From Providencia zhijiangensis (GTDB taxonomy: Bacteria; Pseudomonadota; Gammaproteobacteria; Enterobacterales; Enterobacteriaceae), in NCBI RefSeq assembly GCF_030315915.2, contig NZ_CP135990.1:2790001-2854000 (forward strand): DNA of 64,000 nt, written 5' to 3'. This document shows, piece after piece, positions 44,457 through 54,343 of the stretch (its first letter is position 1; each line of letters opens with the position of its first letter). A program made the position numbers and the translations under genes. The notes beneath the pieces were generated by a model, which ran no database searches, was not told the DNA's origin, and saw only the letters and a list, made by a program, of their open reading frames with translations.

Positions 44457-45584
44457 TTACTTACGGCGAGTATTTTGCTGATTATAGTTACGGTACAGGT
44501 CACGACCTAGTACAAACGCACAGCTCATAATAAAGCCAAGAATAGCGCCTAATGCCACGATAAGCATCGATTTAGGTGAGTCTTTAGTAATCGGTAAATC
44601 CGGAGTCAGGATAAATCTCACTGGCTCAAAATCTAATTCTTTAGTTGTGAGTGAGTTTAAGTTTTCAATATAGACTTTTGCATTTTGCAGTTTTTCACTG
44701 ATCAGCGCTAAGTCGCGGTTCTTTAACTCAATGCCCAATTTTTCTTCTAACGCTTCTGAACCTAATGCAATTGGGTAATCAGGGTCATCATTAATTGCCA
44801 CTGAGTCTCTTGCAATAGGACGTGTAATTCCGGCGGCTTTCGCGATGGTAATAGCGCGTTTTAAACGCTCAATTTTAACATCATAAGAAATCTGAATTTT
44901 GTTGGTATCTTGTTTTAATGCTTCAACGCTATAAATCAGTTGGCGTGCAATCGCATTATCCACTTCAGTTTTCATTCTTTTACGGACAATACTCGCCGTA
45001 TAGCGAATATACCCATCCATTAAATCTTGCGCTTCAACCGCTGTTGGCGCGGTAAATGACAGAACGACGTCGCTATCATCACTGTCTTTTTCTTTACCGT
45101 TGTATTTCAATTTAATCGAATCCGCTATGATGCGATTCACTAAGCGTTGAACCTCGAGAGGATCATTTTTATTCTCGAGTTTATCAAGCAGTGTTTTAAA
45201 ATAATCGGTGCTTTTAACGAAGGCTTCTTGGTTAACTTTAGAACGGTATTGAACGATAAATTCGTTATAAATACGCTGAGAACCCAAGTCAACTTCCATG
45301 CCTAATGCATTTAAGCGTGCTGAAAATTCATTAGCTTCTTTTACCTCTTCAGACGTTGGCGGAATAATAACCGCTTCACTCGTCCACTTCTGAGGTAACA
45401 TTTTGACAACCCCAATACTCAGTGCGGTAACAATGACTGTTGCAATAATAATCAATAACTTATTCTTGAACAGAACCGCTACCAGCGCCATGAGATCGAT
45501 CTCATCATTGTGCTGCAATTTATATTGCGGATCTTGCTCTAGCTGTTTTTTTAATTCTGGAGATAAATTGGTTTTTTCAGTCAT
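44457..45584 (-). CDS. Wzz/FepE-family polysaccharide chain-length determinant
   Basis: This 375-residue inner-membrane protein has the PCP1 layout: a short cytosolic N-terminus, TM1 (LLIIIATVIVTALSIGVVKM), a PQKWTSEAVIIPP periplasmic entry motif, a long helical periplasmic domain, the Pro/Gly-rich ITKDSPKSMLIVALGAILGF TM2 segment and a basic tail. It controls O-antigen or a related surface polysaccharide length with a Wzy polymerase. Large Wzz proteins of this size are FepE-like (very long chains). ATG 45584 has TTTGGAA upstream. It is a lone gene between gsk and hemH, with no polysaccharide genes nearby. Confidence 0.88.
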   Translation of the reverse strand: MTEKTNLSPELKKQLEQDPQYKLQHNDEIDLMALVAVLFKNKLLIIIATVIVTALSIGVVKMLPQKWTSEAVIIPPTSEEVKEANEFSARLNALGMEVDLGSQRIYNEFIVQYRSKVNQEAFVKSTDYFKTLLDKLENKNDPLEVQRLVNRIIADSIKLKYNGKEKDSDDSDVVLSFTAPTAVEAQDLMDGYIRYTASIVRKRMKTEVDNAIARQLIYSVEALKQDTNKIQISYDVKIERLKRAITIAKAAGITRPIARDSVAINDDPDYPIALGSEALEEKLGIELKNRDLALISEKLQNAKVYIENLNSLTTKELDFEPVRFILTPDLPITKDSPKSMLIVALGAILGFIMSCAFVLGRDLYRNYNQQNTRRK

Positions 45585-45695
45585 GTTAATTCCAAACAAC
45601 GCACTCTAAATTGTACCATTGAATATTGAGGTCATAATTATAGTCAAAATTTAAGTTTTGGATATAACCATTAACCTTCTTTATGAAATTACCTA

Positions 45696-46670
45696 TCAAA
45701 TCACTCTTTCTAAGTGATTTTTCAGAATTAACTGAATCATATTGATGCTGATATCGCTGTCATTCAGTGCAGGAATATAACGATATTGCTCACCACCATT
45801 ATGTAAGAAAAATTCTTTATTTTGCTCGCTAATTTCTTCTAATGTTTCTAAACAGTCCACCGAAAACCCTGGGCAAACCACTTGCACTGACTTAACACCC
45901 TCTGACGGTAGCTTTTTCATCGTCTGATCCGTGTATGGGCTTAACCACGGTTCACGACCAAATCGAGATTGGTAAGTCATTAACACTCGGTCACTTGGAA
46001 ATTTCAGGGCCTGCTTTAATAATTCTGTGGTTTGCTCACATTCTTTATCATAAATATCCCCTGAATCGCAGTAACGCTGCGGGATACCGTGGAAAGAGAG
46101 GATTAACCTATCCGGCTCACCATGTTCCGCAAAACTGGCTTCGATAGATTCCGCTAAGGCTTGAATATACGCTGGGTGTGTCGCATAGCTGCGAATAAAC
46201 TGCACTGACGGGATAGTCCGCATCGGTTTAAAGGCGCGAGTGATGGCTTCATAAACCGCGGCAGTCGTGGTGCATGAATATTGTGGATACAGCGGTAAAA
46301 CCACTAATTCCGTCACATCTTGTGCAATCAAGTTGTCGATAGCACTCTTTATTGACGGCGAGCCGTAAGTCATTCCCAGCTCAATCGGCGTATTAGGAAA
46401 AAATGCAGATAATTTTTCTTTCTGACGCTGTGAATAAACCAATAATGGCGAACCTTCATCCATCCAAATTGAGCCATAAAGTTTTGCTACTTTGGAAGCG
46501 CGGATTGGCAAAATAGCGCCATGTAAAATCGGCTTCCAAATCAATGGGGAAACATCAATAACACGCGGGTCAGTCAAGAATTCAGCTAAATAGCGTTTAA
46601 CGGCTGTTGTTGTTGGGGCATCGGGTGTCCCCAAATTTACCAATAGAATTCCATATTTTTTTTCTAACAT
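45696..46670 (-). CDS. hemH: Ferrochelatase
   Basis: HemH inserts Fe2+ into protoporphyrin IX, the last step of haem synthesis, at the inner membrane. The 324-residue product has [42 protein letters not shown], the catalytic His in [17 protein letters not shown], and [15 protein letters not shown]. The late Glu-rich [14 protein letters not shown] carries the conserved metal-site glutamate. The E. coli protein has 320 residues. Confidence 0.97.
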   Translation of the reverse strand: MLEKKYGILLVNLGTPDAPTTTAVKRYLAEFLTDPRVIDVSPLIWKPILHGAILPIRASKVAKLYGSIWMDEGSPLLVYSQRQKEKLSAFFPNTPIELGMTYGSPSIKSAIDNLIAQDVTELVVLPLYPQYSCTTTAAVYEAITRAFKPMRTIPSVQFIRSYATHPAYIQALAESIEASFAEHGEPDRLILSFHGIPQRYCDSGDIYDKECEQTTELLKQALKFPSDRVLMTYQSRFGREPWLSPYTDQTMKKLPSEGVKSVQVVCPGFSVDCLETLEEISEQNKEFFLHNGGEQYRYIPALNDSDISINMIQLILKNHLERVI

Positions 46671-46751
46671 TAGAACAGCTCCTAATTGATAATTATTCCC
46701 AACAATAACAGATTTTAGTAACTAATTTTGCCAACTTGTGGCACAAAAAGA

Positions 46752-46775
46752 AAGGCAGCGTTTTTGCGCTGCCTT
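46752..46775 (-). terminator. Terminator of adk
   Basis: AAGGCAGCG / CGCTGCCTT stem (46752-46760 / 46767-46775), followed on the minus strand by TCTTTTTG. Confidence 0.85.
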
Positions 46776-46811
46776 GTTTATTTGAATCTATTTAGATCAC
46801 GCTCAGAAAAA

Positions 46812-47471
<660 letters not shown>

Positions 47472-47581
47472 CTATTTAGTTTTTTATAATTTGAAAAGAA
47501 AACGCTCTACCATACCATTAGCATGGCATCTGACTCAAGAAGACACGTAAACGTTTTCCCATTTATCTTTTTTCGCAAAAG

Positions 47582-47620
47582 AAAAAAACCACGCAAAAAA
47601 TCGCTTTTTTACGTGGTTTA
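47582..47620 (-). terminator. Terminator of htpG
   Basis: Long stem with ACCACG (47588-47593) / CGTGGT (47612-47617) and A/T-rich continuation; a T-run follows on the minus strand. Confidence 0.8.
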
Positions 47621-47648
47621 TGTTCGAAAACGAAAATACCTTAATGGA

Positions 47649-49523
47649 CTACTTTAAAAGTAATTCGTTGATTTTTTTGATGAATAAGTTTGGATCTTCC
47701 AGCGTACCGCGTTCTGCCAGCAAGGCTTGGTCGAGTAGTACATCCACCCAATCTGCAAACACGCTTTCATCTTCCACTTCAGACGCTTTTTTCACCAATG
47801 CATGGCTCGGGTTCAGCTCGAAGTTATATTTCACTTCTGGCGCCGCTTGACCCGCAGCCGCGAATAATTTCGCCATTTGGGTGCTCATTTCATCCGCATC
47901 TGTGGTCACAATGGCTGGTGTATCGGTTAAACGATGAGTCAGTTTCACCTCTTTCACACGGTCGCCCAAGAAGGTTTTTACGCGCTCAACAAATGGCTCT
48001 AACTGCTTCTCGGCTTCTTCTTGCTCAGCCTTGTTTTCATCCGCTAACTTGTCTAACGACTCATCAGCTTTGCTCACAGATTGGAACTGTTTGCCATCAA
48101 ACTCAGAGAGGTAGTTCATCATCCATTCGTCAATGCGATCGGATAACAGCAGAACCTCGATGCCTTTCTTACGGAACAGCTCTAAATGCGGGCTGCTTTT
48201 CGCGGCAGCGTAGCTATCGGCAGTGATAAAGTAAATCTTATCCTGACCTTCCACCATGCGGCTTACGTAGTCTTCCAGCGAAACATTTTGTACGCTACTG
48301 TCGTTATGGGTGGTTGCAAAGCGCAGCAGTTTTGCAATCGCTTCACCGTTGCCCATATCTTCCGCAGGGCCTTCTTTCATAACCAGCCCGAATTGCTGCC
48401 AGAAAGTTTGGTATTTCTCTGCGTCGTTTTTCGCCAATTTTTCCAGTGTTTGCAGAACACGTTTTGTCAGTGCACTGCGCAAGTTGCGAGTCAGTGCGCT
48501 GTCTTGCAGAATTTCACGGGAAACGTTCAACGGTAAATCGTTGGAATCCAATACCCCACGAACGAAGCGCAGGTAATTAGGCATGAACTGCTCAGCATCA
48601 TCCATAATAAAGACGCGTTGAACATACAGTTTTAAACCGTGGCGCTGGTCGCGGTTCCACAAATCAAATGGGGCTTGAGATGGAATATACAGCAGACTGG
48701 TATATTCCTGTTTCCCTTCCACACGGTTATGCGCCCACGTTAATGGGTCAGCGTAGTCGTGGGAGATATGCTTGTAGAACTCAATATACTCTTCGTCTGA
48801 GATTTCAGATTTGCTGCGAGTCCACAGCGCTTTCGCTTGGTTGATTTTTTCCCAAGTAACCGTGCCGTCTTCTTCGTTTTTCTCTTCGATTTCAACGGGC
48901 AGCGCAATATGGTCAGAATACTTGCTGATAACGGAACGTAAGCGCCAGTTATCTAAAAACTCTTTTTCGTCATCACGTAAGTGCAGGGTAATTTCGGTTC
49001 CGCGATCGGCTTTTTCGATATCTGCGATAGTGTATTCACCTTCGCCAGCAGATTCCCAGAATACTCCTTCGCTCGCATCAGCACCCGCTGCACGGCTGCG
49101 TACGGTGACTTTATCGGCAACGATAAATGCGGAGTAGAAGCCCACACCGAATTGGCCGATCATTTGGCTATCTTTGACTTGGTCACTGCCTAATGATTCT
49201 AAGAATGATTTGGTGCCTGATTTAGCGATAGTACCTAAGTTTTCAATGACTTCTTCACGGCTCATACCGATGCCGTTGTCACTGATAGTTAGCGTACCTT
49301 TGTCTTTGTCTGCGCTAATACGCACACGCAGTTCGCCGTCATTTTCATACAGTTCAGGCTTAGATAATGCACGAAAACGCAGTTTATCCGCCGCATCGGA
49401 TGCGTTGGAAATGAGCTCACGCAGAAAAATTTCTTTGTTTGAGTAAAGAGAGTGGATCATCAACTGTAGCAGTTGTTTGACTTCTGATTGAAACCCACGA
49501 GTTTCTTGTCCTTTCATACTCAT
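47649..49523 (-). CDS. htpG: Hsp90 chaperone HtpG
   Basis: This 624-residue cytosolic Hsp90 is an ATP-driven homodimeric chaperone. The N-terminal GHKL ATPase carries [36 protein letters not shown] and [18 protein letters not shown]. The middle domain has [20 protein letters not shown] with the catalytic Arg. The C-terminal dimerisation domain includes [20 protein letters not shown] and NPSHALV. Eukaryotic MEEVD is absent, as expected. A sigma-32-like promoter lies upstream at 49580-49607. Confidence 0.98.
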   Translation of the reverse strand: MSMKGQETRGFQSEVKQLLQLMIHSLYSNKEIFLRELISNASDAADKLRFRALSKPELYENDGELRVRISADKDKGTLTISDNGIGMSREEVIENLGTIAKSGTKSFLESLGSDQVKDSQMIGQFGVGFYSAFIVADKVTVRSRAAGADASEGVFWESAGEGEYTIADIEKADRGTEITLHLRDDEKEFLDNWRLRSVISKYSDHIALPVEIEEKNEEDGTVTWEKINQAKALWTRSKSEISDEEYIEFYKHISHDYADPLTWAHNRVEGKQEYTSLLYIPSQAPFDLWNRDQRHGLKLYVQRVFIMDDAEQFMPNYLRFVRGVLDSNDLPLNVSREILQDSALTRNLRSALTKRVLQTLEKLAKNDAEKYQTFWQQFGLVMKEGPAEDMGNGEAIAKLLRFATTHNDSSVQNVSLEDYVSRMVEGQDKIYFITADSYAAAKSSPHLELFRKKGIEVLLLSDRIDEWMMNYLSEFDGKQFQSVSKADESLDKLADENKAEQEEAEKQLEPFVERVKTFLGDRVKEVKLTHRLTDTPAIVTTDADEMSTQMAKLFAAAGQAAPEVKYNFELNPSHALVKKASEVEDESVFADWVDVLLDQALLAERGTLEDPNLFIKKINELLLK

Positions 49524-49579
49524 TAATCGCCTCTATATCATCAATCTAATAGTTAGTTTTGACTTATCGATGGAAACTA

Positions 49580-49607
49580 ATTTGGGGACAAAAAAATAGA
49601 ATTCAAC
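49580..49607 (-). promoter_or_regulatory. Sigma-32-type heat-shock promoter of htpG
   Basis: On the minus strand GTTGAA (49607-49602) and CCCCAAAT (49587-49580) are separated by 14 bp, close to the sigma-32 consensus (CTTGAA, 13-15 bp, CCCCATNT). They lie 56 nt upstream of the htpG start. Confidence 0.75.
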
Positions 49608-49750
49608 CACTAACCACAAATTAGCCGCCAAATTAATCTAAACGAAAGGAAATTACCAAAAACTACGATGCTTTGCTTTGAAGGTTTTGAATTAAGGTTT
49701 TTGCTTTGAGGGGTTTGCCTTTAAATTTTAAAAACAACTCCCCACCATCA

Positions 49751-49873
49751 TCCTCTAAATAATTTGTGCCGTAGCTAGGCGTCGAATGCATTAATCCCTG
49801 GGAGCATACACAAGTATGTGACTAGGGTTGATGCATGAAGACAACAACGCTACGGCGCAAAGAATGACGAGGA
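49751..49873. repeat. ERIC (IRU) element downstream of recR
   Basis: Terminal TCCTC (49751-49755) / GAGGA (49869-49873) and the longer inner repeat GTGCCGTAGC / GCTACGGCGC bracket the ERIC core GGGAGCATACACAAGTATGT followed by GACTAGGG. The element aligns along its length with the copy at 10385-10513, in the same orientation. It ends 2 nt from the recR stop codon (49878-49876), so it lies in the 3' end of the dnaX-ybaB-recR transcript. Confidence 0.88.
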
Positions 49874-49875
49874 CT

Positions 49876-50475
49876 TTAGAGCCGTTGGCGTCCCGCCAAC
49901 GAGTGAGAAAGGGTGGTTCCGTCAACCATCTCTAACTCCCCACCGACAGGCACCCCATGCGCAATCCGGCTCGCCGCCACCCCATACTGCGCACACATCT
50001 GCCCAATATAGTTCGCCGTCGCCTCCCCTTCTACTGTCGGGTTGGTCGCCAAAATCACTTCAGTGATGTTTTCCGATGCAAGTCGCTCTTCGAGCCTATC
50101 TAGCCCAATATCCATCGGTCCAATGCCATCTAATGGTGACAGATGCCCCATGAGTACGAAATAGCGACCTGAGAATTGACCGGTTTGCTCAATAGCATAA
50201 ATATCTGCGGGGCTTTCCACCACGCAAATCAGCCCATTTTGCTGACGGCGCGGGTTATCGCAGATATTGCAGGTGTCTTGCTCAGTAAATGTGCGGCAAT
50301 CGCGGCAATGCCCGATTTCGGACATTGCACGAGTCAGAGACTGAGCCAAACGCATTCCGCCACTACGGTCACGTTGCAGAAGTTGGAAAGCCATTCGCTG
50401 CGCTGACTTGGGTCCCACACCGGGGAGACAGCGCAGCGCTTCCATCAATGATTCAAGAAGCGGACTCGTTTGCAT
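49876..50475 (-). CDS. recR: Recombination mediator RecR
   Basis: RecR works with RecO/RecF to load RecA at gaps. The 199-residue product has the helix-hairpin-helix [20 protein letters not shown], a Cys4 zinc finger [16 protein letters not shown] (about 57-72), and a Toprim domain, [20 protein letters not shown] with [17 protein letters not shown]. Its ATG overlaps the ybaB stop (TAATG). An ERIC element lies just past its own stop. Confidence 0.97.
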   Translation of the reverse strand: MQTSPLLESLMEALRCLPGVGPKSAQRMAFQLLQRDRSGGMRLAQSLTRAMSEIGHCRDCRTFTEQDTCNICDNPRRQQNGLICVVESPADIYAIEQTGQFSGRYFVLMGHLSPLDGIGPMDIGLDRLEERLASENITEVILATNPTVEGEATANYIGQMCAQYGVAASRIAHGVPVGGELEMVDGTTLSHSLAGRQRL

Positions 50476-50804
50476 TAGAATGGCATCTTAAAGCCTGGTG
50501 GCAGTTGCATACCGCTAGATACGCTAGCCATTTTTTCTTTTTGCGTTTCTTCGATACGACGAGCTGCGTCGTTGAATGCCGCAGCAATCAAGTCTTCCAG
50601 CATATCTTTGTCGTCTTCTAACAGGCTAGGATCGATTTCAACACGACGGCAGTTATGTGAACCGTTGATGGTCACTTTGACTAAGCCAGCACCAGATTCG
50701 CCAGTAGCTTCGAGTTGAGCGATTTCTTCCTGAACTTTCTGCATTTTATCTTGCATTTGCTGGGCCTGTTTCATCAGGTTACCCAATCCACCTTTACCAA
50801 ACAT
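50475..50804 (-). CDS. ybaB: Nucleoid-associated protein YbaB/EbfC
   Basis: This 109-residue protein is mostly helical with a central beta hairpin: [40 protein letters not shown] and [20 protein letters not shown]. It is a small DNA-binding dimer found with dnaX and recR in many bacteria. It lies 43 nt after dnaX and overlaps recR by one base. Confidence 0.96.
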   Translation of the reverse strand: MFGKGGLGNLMKQAQQMQDKMQKVQEEIAQLEATGESGAGLVKVTINGSHNCRRVEIDPSLLEDDKDMLEDLIAAAFNDAARRIEETQKEKMASVSSGMQLPPGFKMPF

Positions 50805-50847
50805 AGTTTTCTCTCACAACTGAGGCTACAGATTCGCAACTGTAGCG

Positions 50848-52794
50848 TTAAACGGGGCGAATACTCTCTTCATCCAATTGCGCATCAAACATGGCGCGCA
50901 ATTTTTGAATTGTTTTATCCGCAATAATAGACTGACGGGCTTGCGCCAGTTTCTCTTCATAAATCGCCTGACGCCACTCCAGCGGCGTTTTCACCGCCGT
51001 ATTATCATCGTGAACGATTTTCAGTTCAACAGGGCGACCATAATGTTCACTCAACGCGTCTTGCAACGCTTTGAGAGCGTTAGGTTTATCAAGATGGCGT
51101 TGAGCAGAGCGCAAGTGCAATACAATTTGCGACTCATCCAATTCTTCTTTATATGAATTCAAAGCCAATTGTTCAACTAGCTTCGGAATATTTAATTGCG
51201 CAATTTCCCCTGACCAACTATCACGCTCGCGCCCTTCTTCGGTGATTTTTATTGCTAATTCAGGGGTTTTCTCATATTCCAACGCCTCTTTGATTTCAGT
51301 TGGCGTTGTTACTGCGTCTTTTGCGTCAAGAACTTCACCATTTTGAGGCTTCCACTGGTAAGGCTTCGGCTTCGCAGGCTTTGTCTTCTGTGACGCTTTT
51401 TCCATCACATTTTGCTGATGTTTGCTGGTTACCGCGGCCAGCCGTTCAAGTGCTGAAACCGCCGGCTTAGCCCTTTCGGACGTCACCGGATGAGTCTTTT
51501 TTGGACTCGGATCCTCACTTTGTGGCGTTTGTAGTGCCTGTCTGGCTTTTAATAGCTGCAATGTTGGGCTATTTTCCGGTAAGTTCTCTGCGCTCGCAGG
51601 CTGCGGGGCCGGGCGTCTTACCGTTGATGGTGCTGGCTCTGGCTGAAAAGTGGACGTCGGCGCGCTTGAAACTAATTTCGGCGGCAATTCCACTTCTTCA
51701 ATAATGCTCTTTGGGTGGAAGGCTAGCGCTCTTAATAGCGCCATTTCCACGCCCATGCGTCTTTCTGGCGCGAATGTCAGTTCTTTGCGCCCCACCAGCA
51801 AGGTTTGGTAGAAAAGTTGAAGATCCGCTGGAGAAATTAATCGTGCCACTTGTCTTAGGCGCCCTTCCGTGGAGGAAGGATCGGTTTCTTGTTCCGCGGG
51901 CAGTAGTTGGATCATCGCGATGCGGTGAAGCTGAGAGAGGATTTCAACCAGTAAGTTTTCCCAATCAGCGCCACGGGAAGCAGCTTGCTCGACTTGGGCC
52001 ATCACACCAAGACCATCAGCACGAACTAAGGCTTCAATAATGGCGAGCGGCTGCTCATCGTCAAGTGTGCCCAGCATTTGGCTAACGATATCCGCAGTGA
52101 CTTTACCTTGCCCCATGGCAATTGCTTGGTCAGTCAAGCTCAATGCATCACGCAAACTGCCGTCTGCGGCGCGGGCAATCAACTGACGAGCGCGAGTATC
52201 GTGCTCAATATTTTCCGCGTTTAGGATCAACTCAAGCTGTTCGCTGATTTGTGGGACATCCAACGCTTTTAGATGGAACTGCAAGCAGCGGGATAAAATC
52301 GTGACAGGCAGTTTTTGCGGATCGGTTGTCGCCAGTAAAAATTTGACGTGTTCCGGTGGTTCTTCCAGTGTTTTAAGCAACGCATTAAAACTGTGGCGCG
52401 ACAACATGTGAACTTCGTCAATAAGATAGACTTTAAAGCGACCACGCGCTGGTGCGTACTGAACGTTATCCAGTAATTCTCGCGTATCTTCGACTTTAGT
52501 GCGTGATGCCGCGTCAATCTCAATCAGGTCAACAAATCGCCCCTGTTCAATTTCCAAACAGTTGGCGCATTTTCCGCAAGGTGTTGCCGTGATCCCCGTT
52601 TCGCAGTTTAACCCTTTGGCAAACAAGCGGGCGATCGTGGTTTTCCCGACACCGCGGGTACCCGAGAAAAGATAAGCGTGATGAAGCCGTTGGTGCTCTA
52701 GCCCATTAGCAAGTGCAGTCAACACATGCTGCTGACCAACAACGTCTGAAAATTTTTGGGGGCGCCACTTACGGGCAAGTACCTGATAGCTCAT
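50848..52794 (-). CDS. dnaX: DNA polymerase III tau/gamma subunit
   Basis: DnaX tau (648 residues) is the clamp-loader ATPase and polymerase/helicase connector. It has Walker A AYLFSGTRGVGKTTIARLFA, the zinc module CGKCANCLEIEQGRFVDLIE, Walker B VYLIDEVHMLSRHSFNALLK, and sensor 1 KFLLATTDPQKLPVTILSRC. The middle is Pro/Lys-rich and the C-terminal tau domain IV/V follows. Start ATG 52794 (MSYQVLARKWRPQKF) equals E. coli. The in-frame GTG at 52803 is probably part of its ribosome site. A slippery A AAA AAG at codons 432-433 predicts the shorter gamma form. Confidence 0.97.
   Translation of the reverse strand: MSYQVLARKWRPQKFSDVVGQQHVLTALANGLEHQRLHHAYLFSGTRGVGKTTIARLFAKGLNCETGITATPCGKCANCLEIEQGRFVDLIEIDAASRTKVEDTRELLDNVQYAPARGRFKVYLIDEVHMLSRHSFNALLKTLEEPPEHVKFLLATTDPQKLPVTILSRCLQFHLKALDVPQISEQLELILNAENIEHDTRARQLIARAADGSLRDALSLTDQAIAMGQGKVTADIVSQMLGTLDDEQPLAIIEALVRADGLGVMAQVEQAASRGADWENLLVEILSQLHRIAMIQLLPAEQETDPSSTEGRLRQVARLISPADLQLFYQTLLVGRKELTFAPERRMGVEMALLRALAFHPKSIIEEVELPPKLVSSAPTSTFQPEPAPSTVRRPAPQPASAENLPENSPTLQLLKARQALQTPQSEDPSPKKTHPVTSERAKPAVSALERLAAVTSKHQQNVMEKASQKTKPAKPKPYQWKPQNGEVLDAKDAVTTPTEIKEALEYEKTPELAIKITEEGRERDSWSGEIAQLNIPKLVEQLALNSYKEELDESQIVLHLRSAQRHLDKPNALKALQDALSEHYGRPVELKIVHDDNTAVKTPLEWRQAIYEEKLAQARQSIIADKTIQKLRAMFDAQLDEESIRPV
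51467..51502 (-). promoter_or_regulatory. Programmed -1 frameshift signal for DnaX gamma
   Basis: On the minus strand, A AAA AAG (51502-51496) is in the correct phase (ccA AAA AAG; Lys432-Lys433). A purine-rich GAGGA lies about 9-10 nt upstream, resembling the internal Shine-Dalgarno that stimulates E. coli dnaX frameshifting. The -1 frame reads nine codons (Asp-Ser-Ser-Gly-Asp-Val-Arg-Lys-Gly) to TAA at 51469-51467, giving a 442-residue gamma. A GC-rich segment with CCGG elements follows but I could not define one clear stem. Confidence 0.8.
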
Positions 52795-52912
52795 GGATTC
52801 CACTGTTATTCAACATGGGACATTGATAAATATAATAATAGTACCATGCTACCACAGCCTCAACCCATTGGGCGAGACTGCAGTAAAAATAGTAAGAAGA
52901 GTGCGGAGCAGA

Positions 52913-53464
52913 TTAGTGGCCTGGGAACTCAACAAGACTATAGGAAGTAACGCCTTCTTTTGCTAAACGCTCAACGCCGCCTAAATCTGGCAGTCCGATA
53001 ACGAAAGCAGCATCCACCACTTTTGCGCCTAGCTGTTTGATCATTTTCACGGTCGCTTCGACAGTACCGCCAGTTGCTAGCAGGTCATCCACCACCAGCA
53101 CGTTGTCTTGTGCGGTAATGCTGTCTTTGTGGATTTCCAGAGTGTCGGTGCCGTATTCCAGATCATACGTCATACTTAAAACTTCACGCGGTAATTTGCC
53201 TTTTTTACGCACAGGCACAAAACCTACGCCTAAGCGTAATGCAACAGGAGCGCCGAACAGGAAACCACGGGCTTCAGTACCAACAATTTTGGTCACACCT
53301 TTGTTTTGATAATGCTCAACCAGCATATCGATTGTCGCTTGATAAGCCGCCGGGTCATTTAACAGTGTGGTAATATCGCGAAACAGCACACCCTCTTTTG
53401 GATAGTTAGGGATAGTCGCGATACTTTCTTTAATCAATTGCAGTTGTTGCTCTTTAGCGGTCAT
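52913..53464 (-). CDS. apt: Adenine phosphoribosyltransferase
   Basis: Apt makes AMP from adenine and PRPP. The 183-residue product has [20 protein letters not shown], the adenine-site region [18 protein letters not shown], and the PRPP motif [20 protein letters not shown]. It ends YSLVEFPGH as in E. coli. I chose ATG 53464 (MTAKEQQL) for family fit. An upstream frame to 53527 adds 21 hydrophobic residues. Confidence 0.97.
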   Translation of the reverse strand: MTAKEQQLQLIKESIATIPNYPKEGVLFRDITTLLNDPAAYQATIDMLVEHYQNKGVTKIVGTEARGFLFGAPVALRLGVGFVPVRKKGKLPREVLSMTYDLEYGTDTLEIHKDSITAQDNVLVVDDLLATGGTVEATVKMIKQLGAKVVDAAFVIGLPDLGGVERLAKEGVTSYSLVEFPGH

Positions 53465-53607
53465 AATAAAAACCAATATAGTAAATACGAAAGGGTAGAA
53501 TCTATGCAAACTACCATAAAAATGCAATAAGAAGCCGTCTATTTGCTGTAAGTTTTATTGTTGGATATCAATATTCCGCCACTTTTCACATTTATTGAGA
53601 ATAAAAA

Positions 53608-54156
53608 ATGAAAACACAGGCTCTGTTAGAGGCATTGAAAAAGCAGATTGATGAGTTAGCTGAGCGCGTCGCCCCCATCAAAGACCATGAGTTTTCACAC
53701 TCCCGATTTGATATGCAGCTATTTAGCCATAAATCCACCAAACTGGGTGATTGCCAGAAAGAGCTCAATACCTTGTATCAGCAATTGTGTAATAGCGTTT
53801 CGCTAAACCATGCCCAGCAAGTGAACTTTTTAACCGAAAAAATCGTGCATCAAATGCAAGCTATTTCCCGCGAACTCTCCACTCAAGGATTACGGGAAAA
53901 AGAAGATTCTTTTCGGACGAAAAAGGAGCAGGTTGATTTATATGAACGTTTATCACAACATCAAGATTATGAACGCCGTTTACAAGCAATGGTAAGCGAA
54001 AAAGAACTCTATTTAAGTGGCTTAACTGACTCACATTTACAGCACCAGTGCCAAAAAGAGCTCGCCGCGTTAGCCGGGCGCTTATACCGCTGTAGACAAG
54101 CATTAATGCGTATTGAAAAAGCCATCGAGCACCAAGAAAACCAATTTTTTGATTAG
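53608..54156 (+). CDS. priC: Primosomal replication protein PriC (N'')
   Basis: This 182-residue, largely helical, basic protein matches PriC: LEALKKQIDELAERVAPIKD, SRFDMQLFSHKSTKLGDCQK, VNFLTEKIVHQMQAISRELS and the C-terminal LYRCRQALMRIEKAIEHQEN. PriC reloads DnaB at stalled forks independently of PriA. It lies 10 nt upstream of rsmS and is divergent from apt. The ybaN gene found between priC and apt in E. coli is not here. Confidence 0.92.
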   Translation: MKTQALLEALKKQIDELAERVAPIKDHEFSHSRFDMQLFSHKSTKLGDCQKELNTLYQQLCNSVSLNHAQQVNFLTEKIVHQMQAISRELSTQGLREKEDSFRTKKEQVDLYERLSQHQDYERRLQAMVSEKELYLSGLTDSHLQHQCQKELAALAGRLYRCRQALMRIEKAIEHQENQFFD

Positions 54157-54166
54157 AGGATCGTGA

Positions 54167-54337
54167 ATGGAAACACTGGACACTGCACCACTCGAAACTC
54201 AGCTCGCGGTAGATTTAATTTACTTATTAGAATCGGCTGAAGTCGATACCCATACCGTCCTGAAAGCATTAGAGATAGTTAAGCAGGATTATCTCAACAA
54301 ACAGGCCGCCGAAGCAGCCTGTCAGAATGGTAATTAA
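54167..54337 (+). CDS. rsmS: Small protein RsmS (YbaM)
   Basis: ATG 54167 opens a 56-codon frame ending TAA 54335-54337, with AGAGGA upstream. The product, METLDTAPLETQLAVDLIYL followed by LESAEVDTHTVLKALEIVKQ and DYLNKQ, matches E. coli YbaM/RsmS (LAVDLIVLLEEN ... VLRALDIVKRDYEKK). RsmS is a DUF2496 protein linked to the pleiotropic regulation of secondary metabolites. It is cotranscribed with priC and convergent with mscK, whose stop lies 6 nt away. Confidence 0.9.
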   Translation: METLDTAPLETQLAVDLIYLLESAEVDTHTVLKALEIVKQDYLNKQAAEAACQNGN

Positions 54338-54343
54338 CGCAGG

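Noticed and set aside
47690-48226. 178-codon open frame on the plus strand opposite htpG
   Set aside because: Lies wholly inside htpG, Pro/Leu/Arg/Ser-rich composition typical of an antisense shadow, no ribosome site and no recognisable domain.
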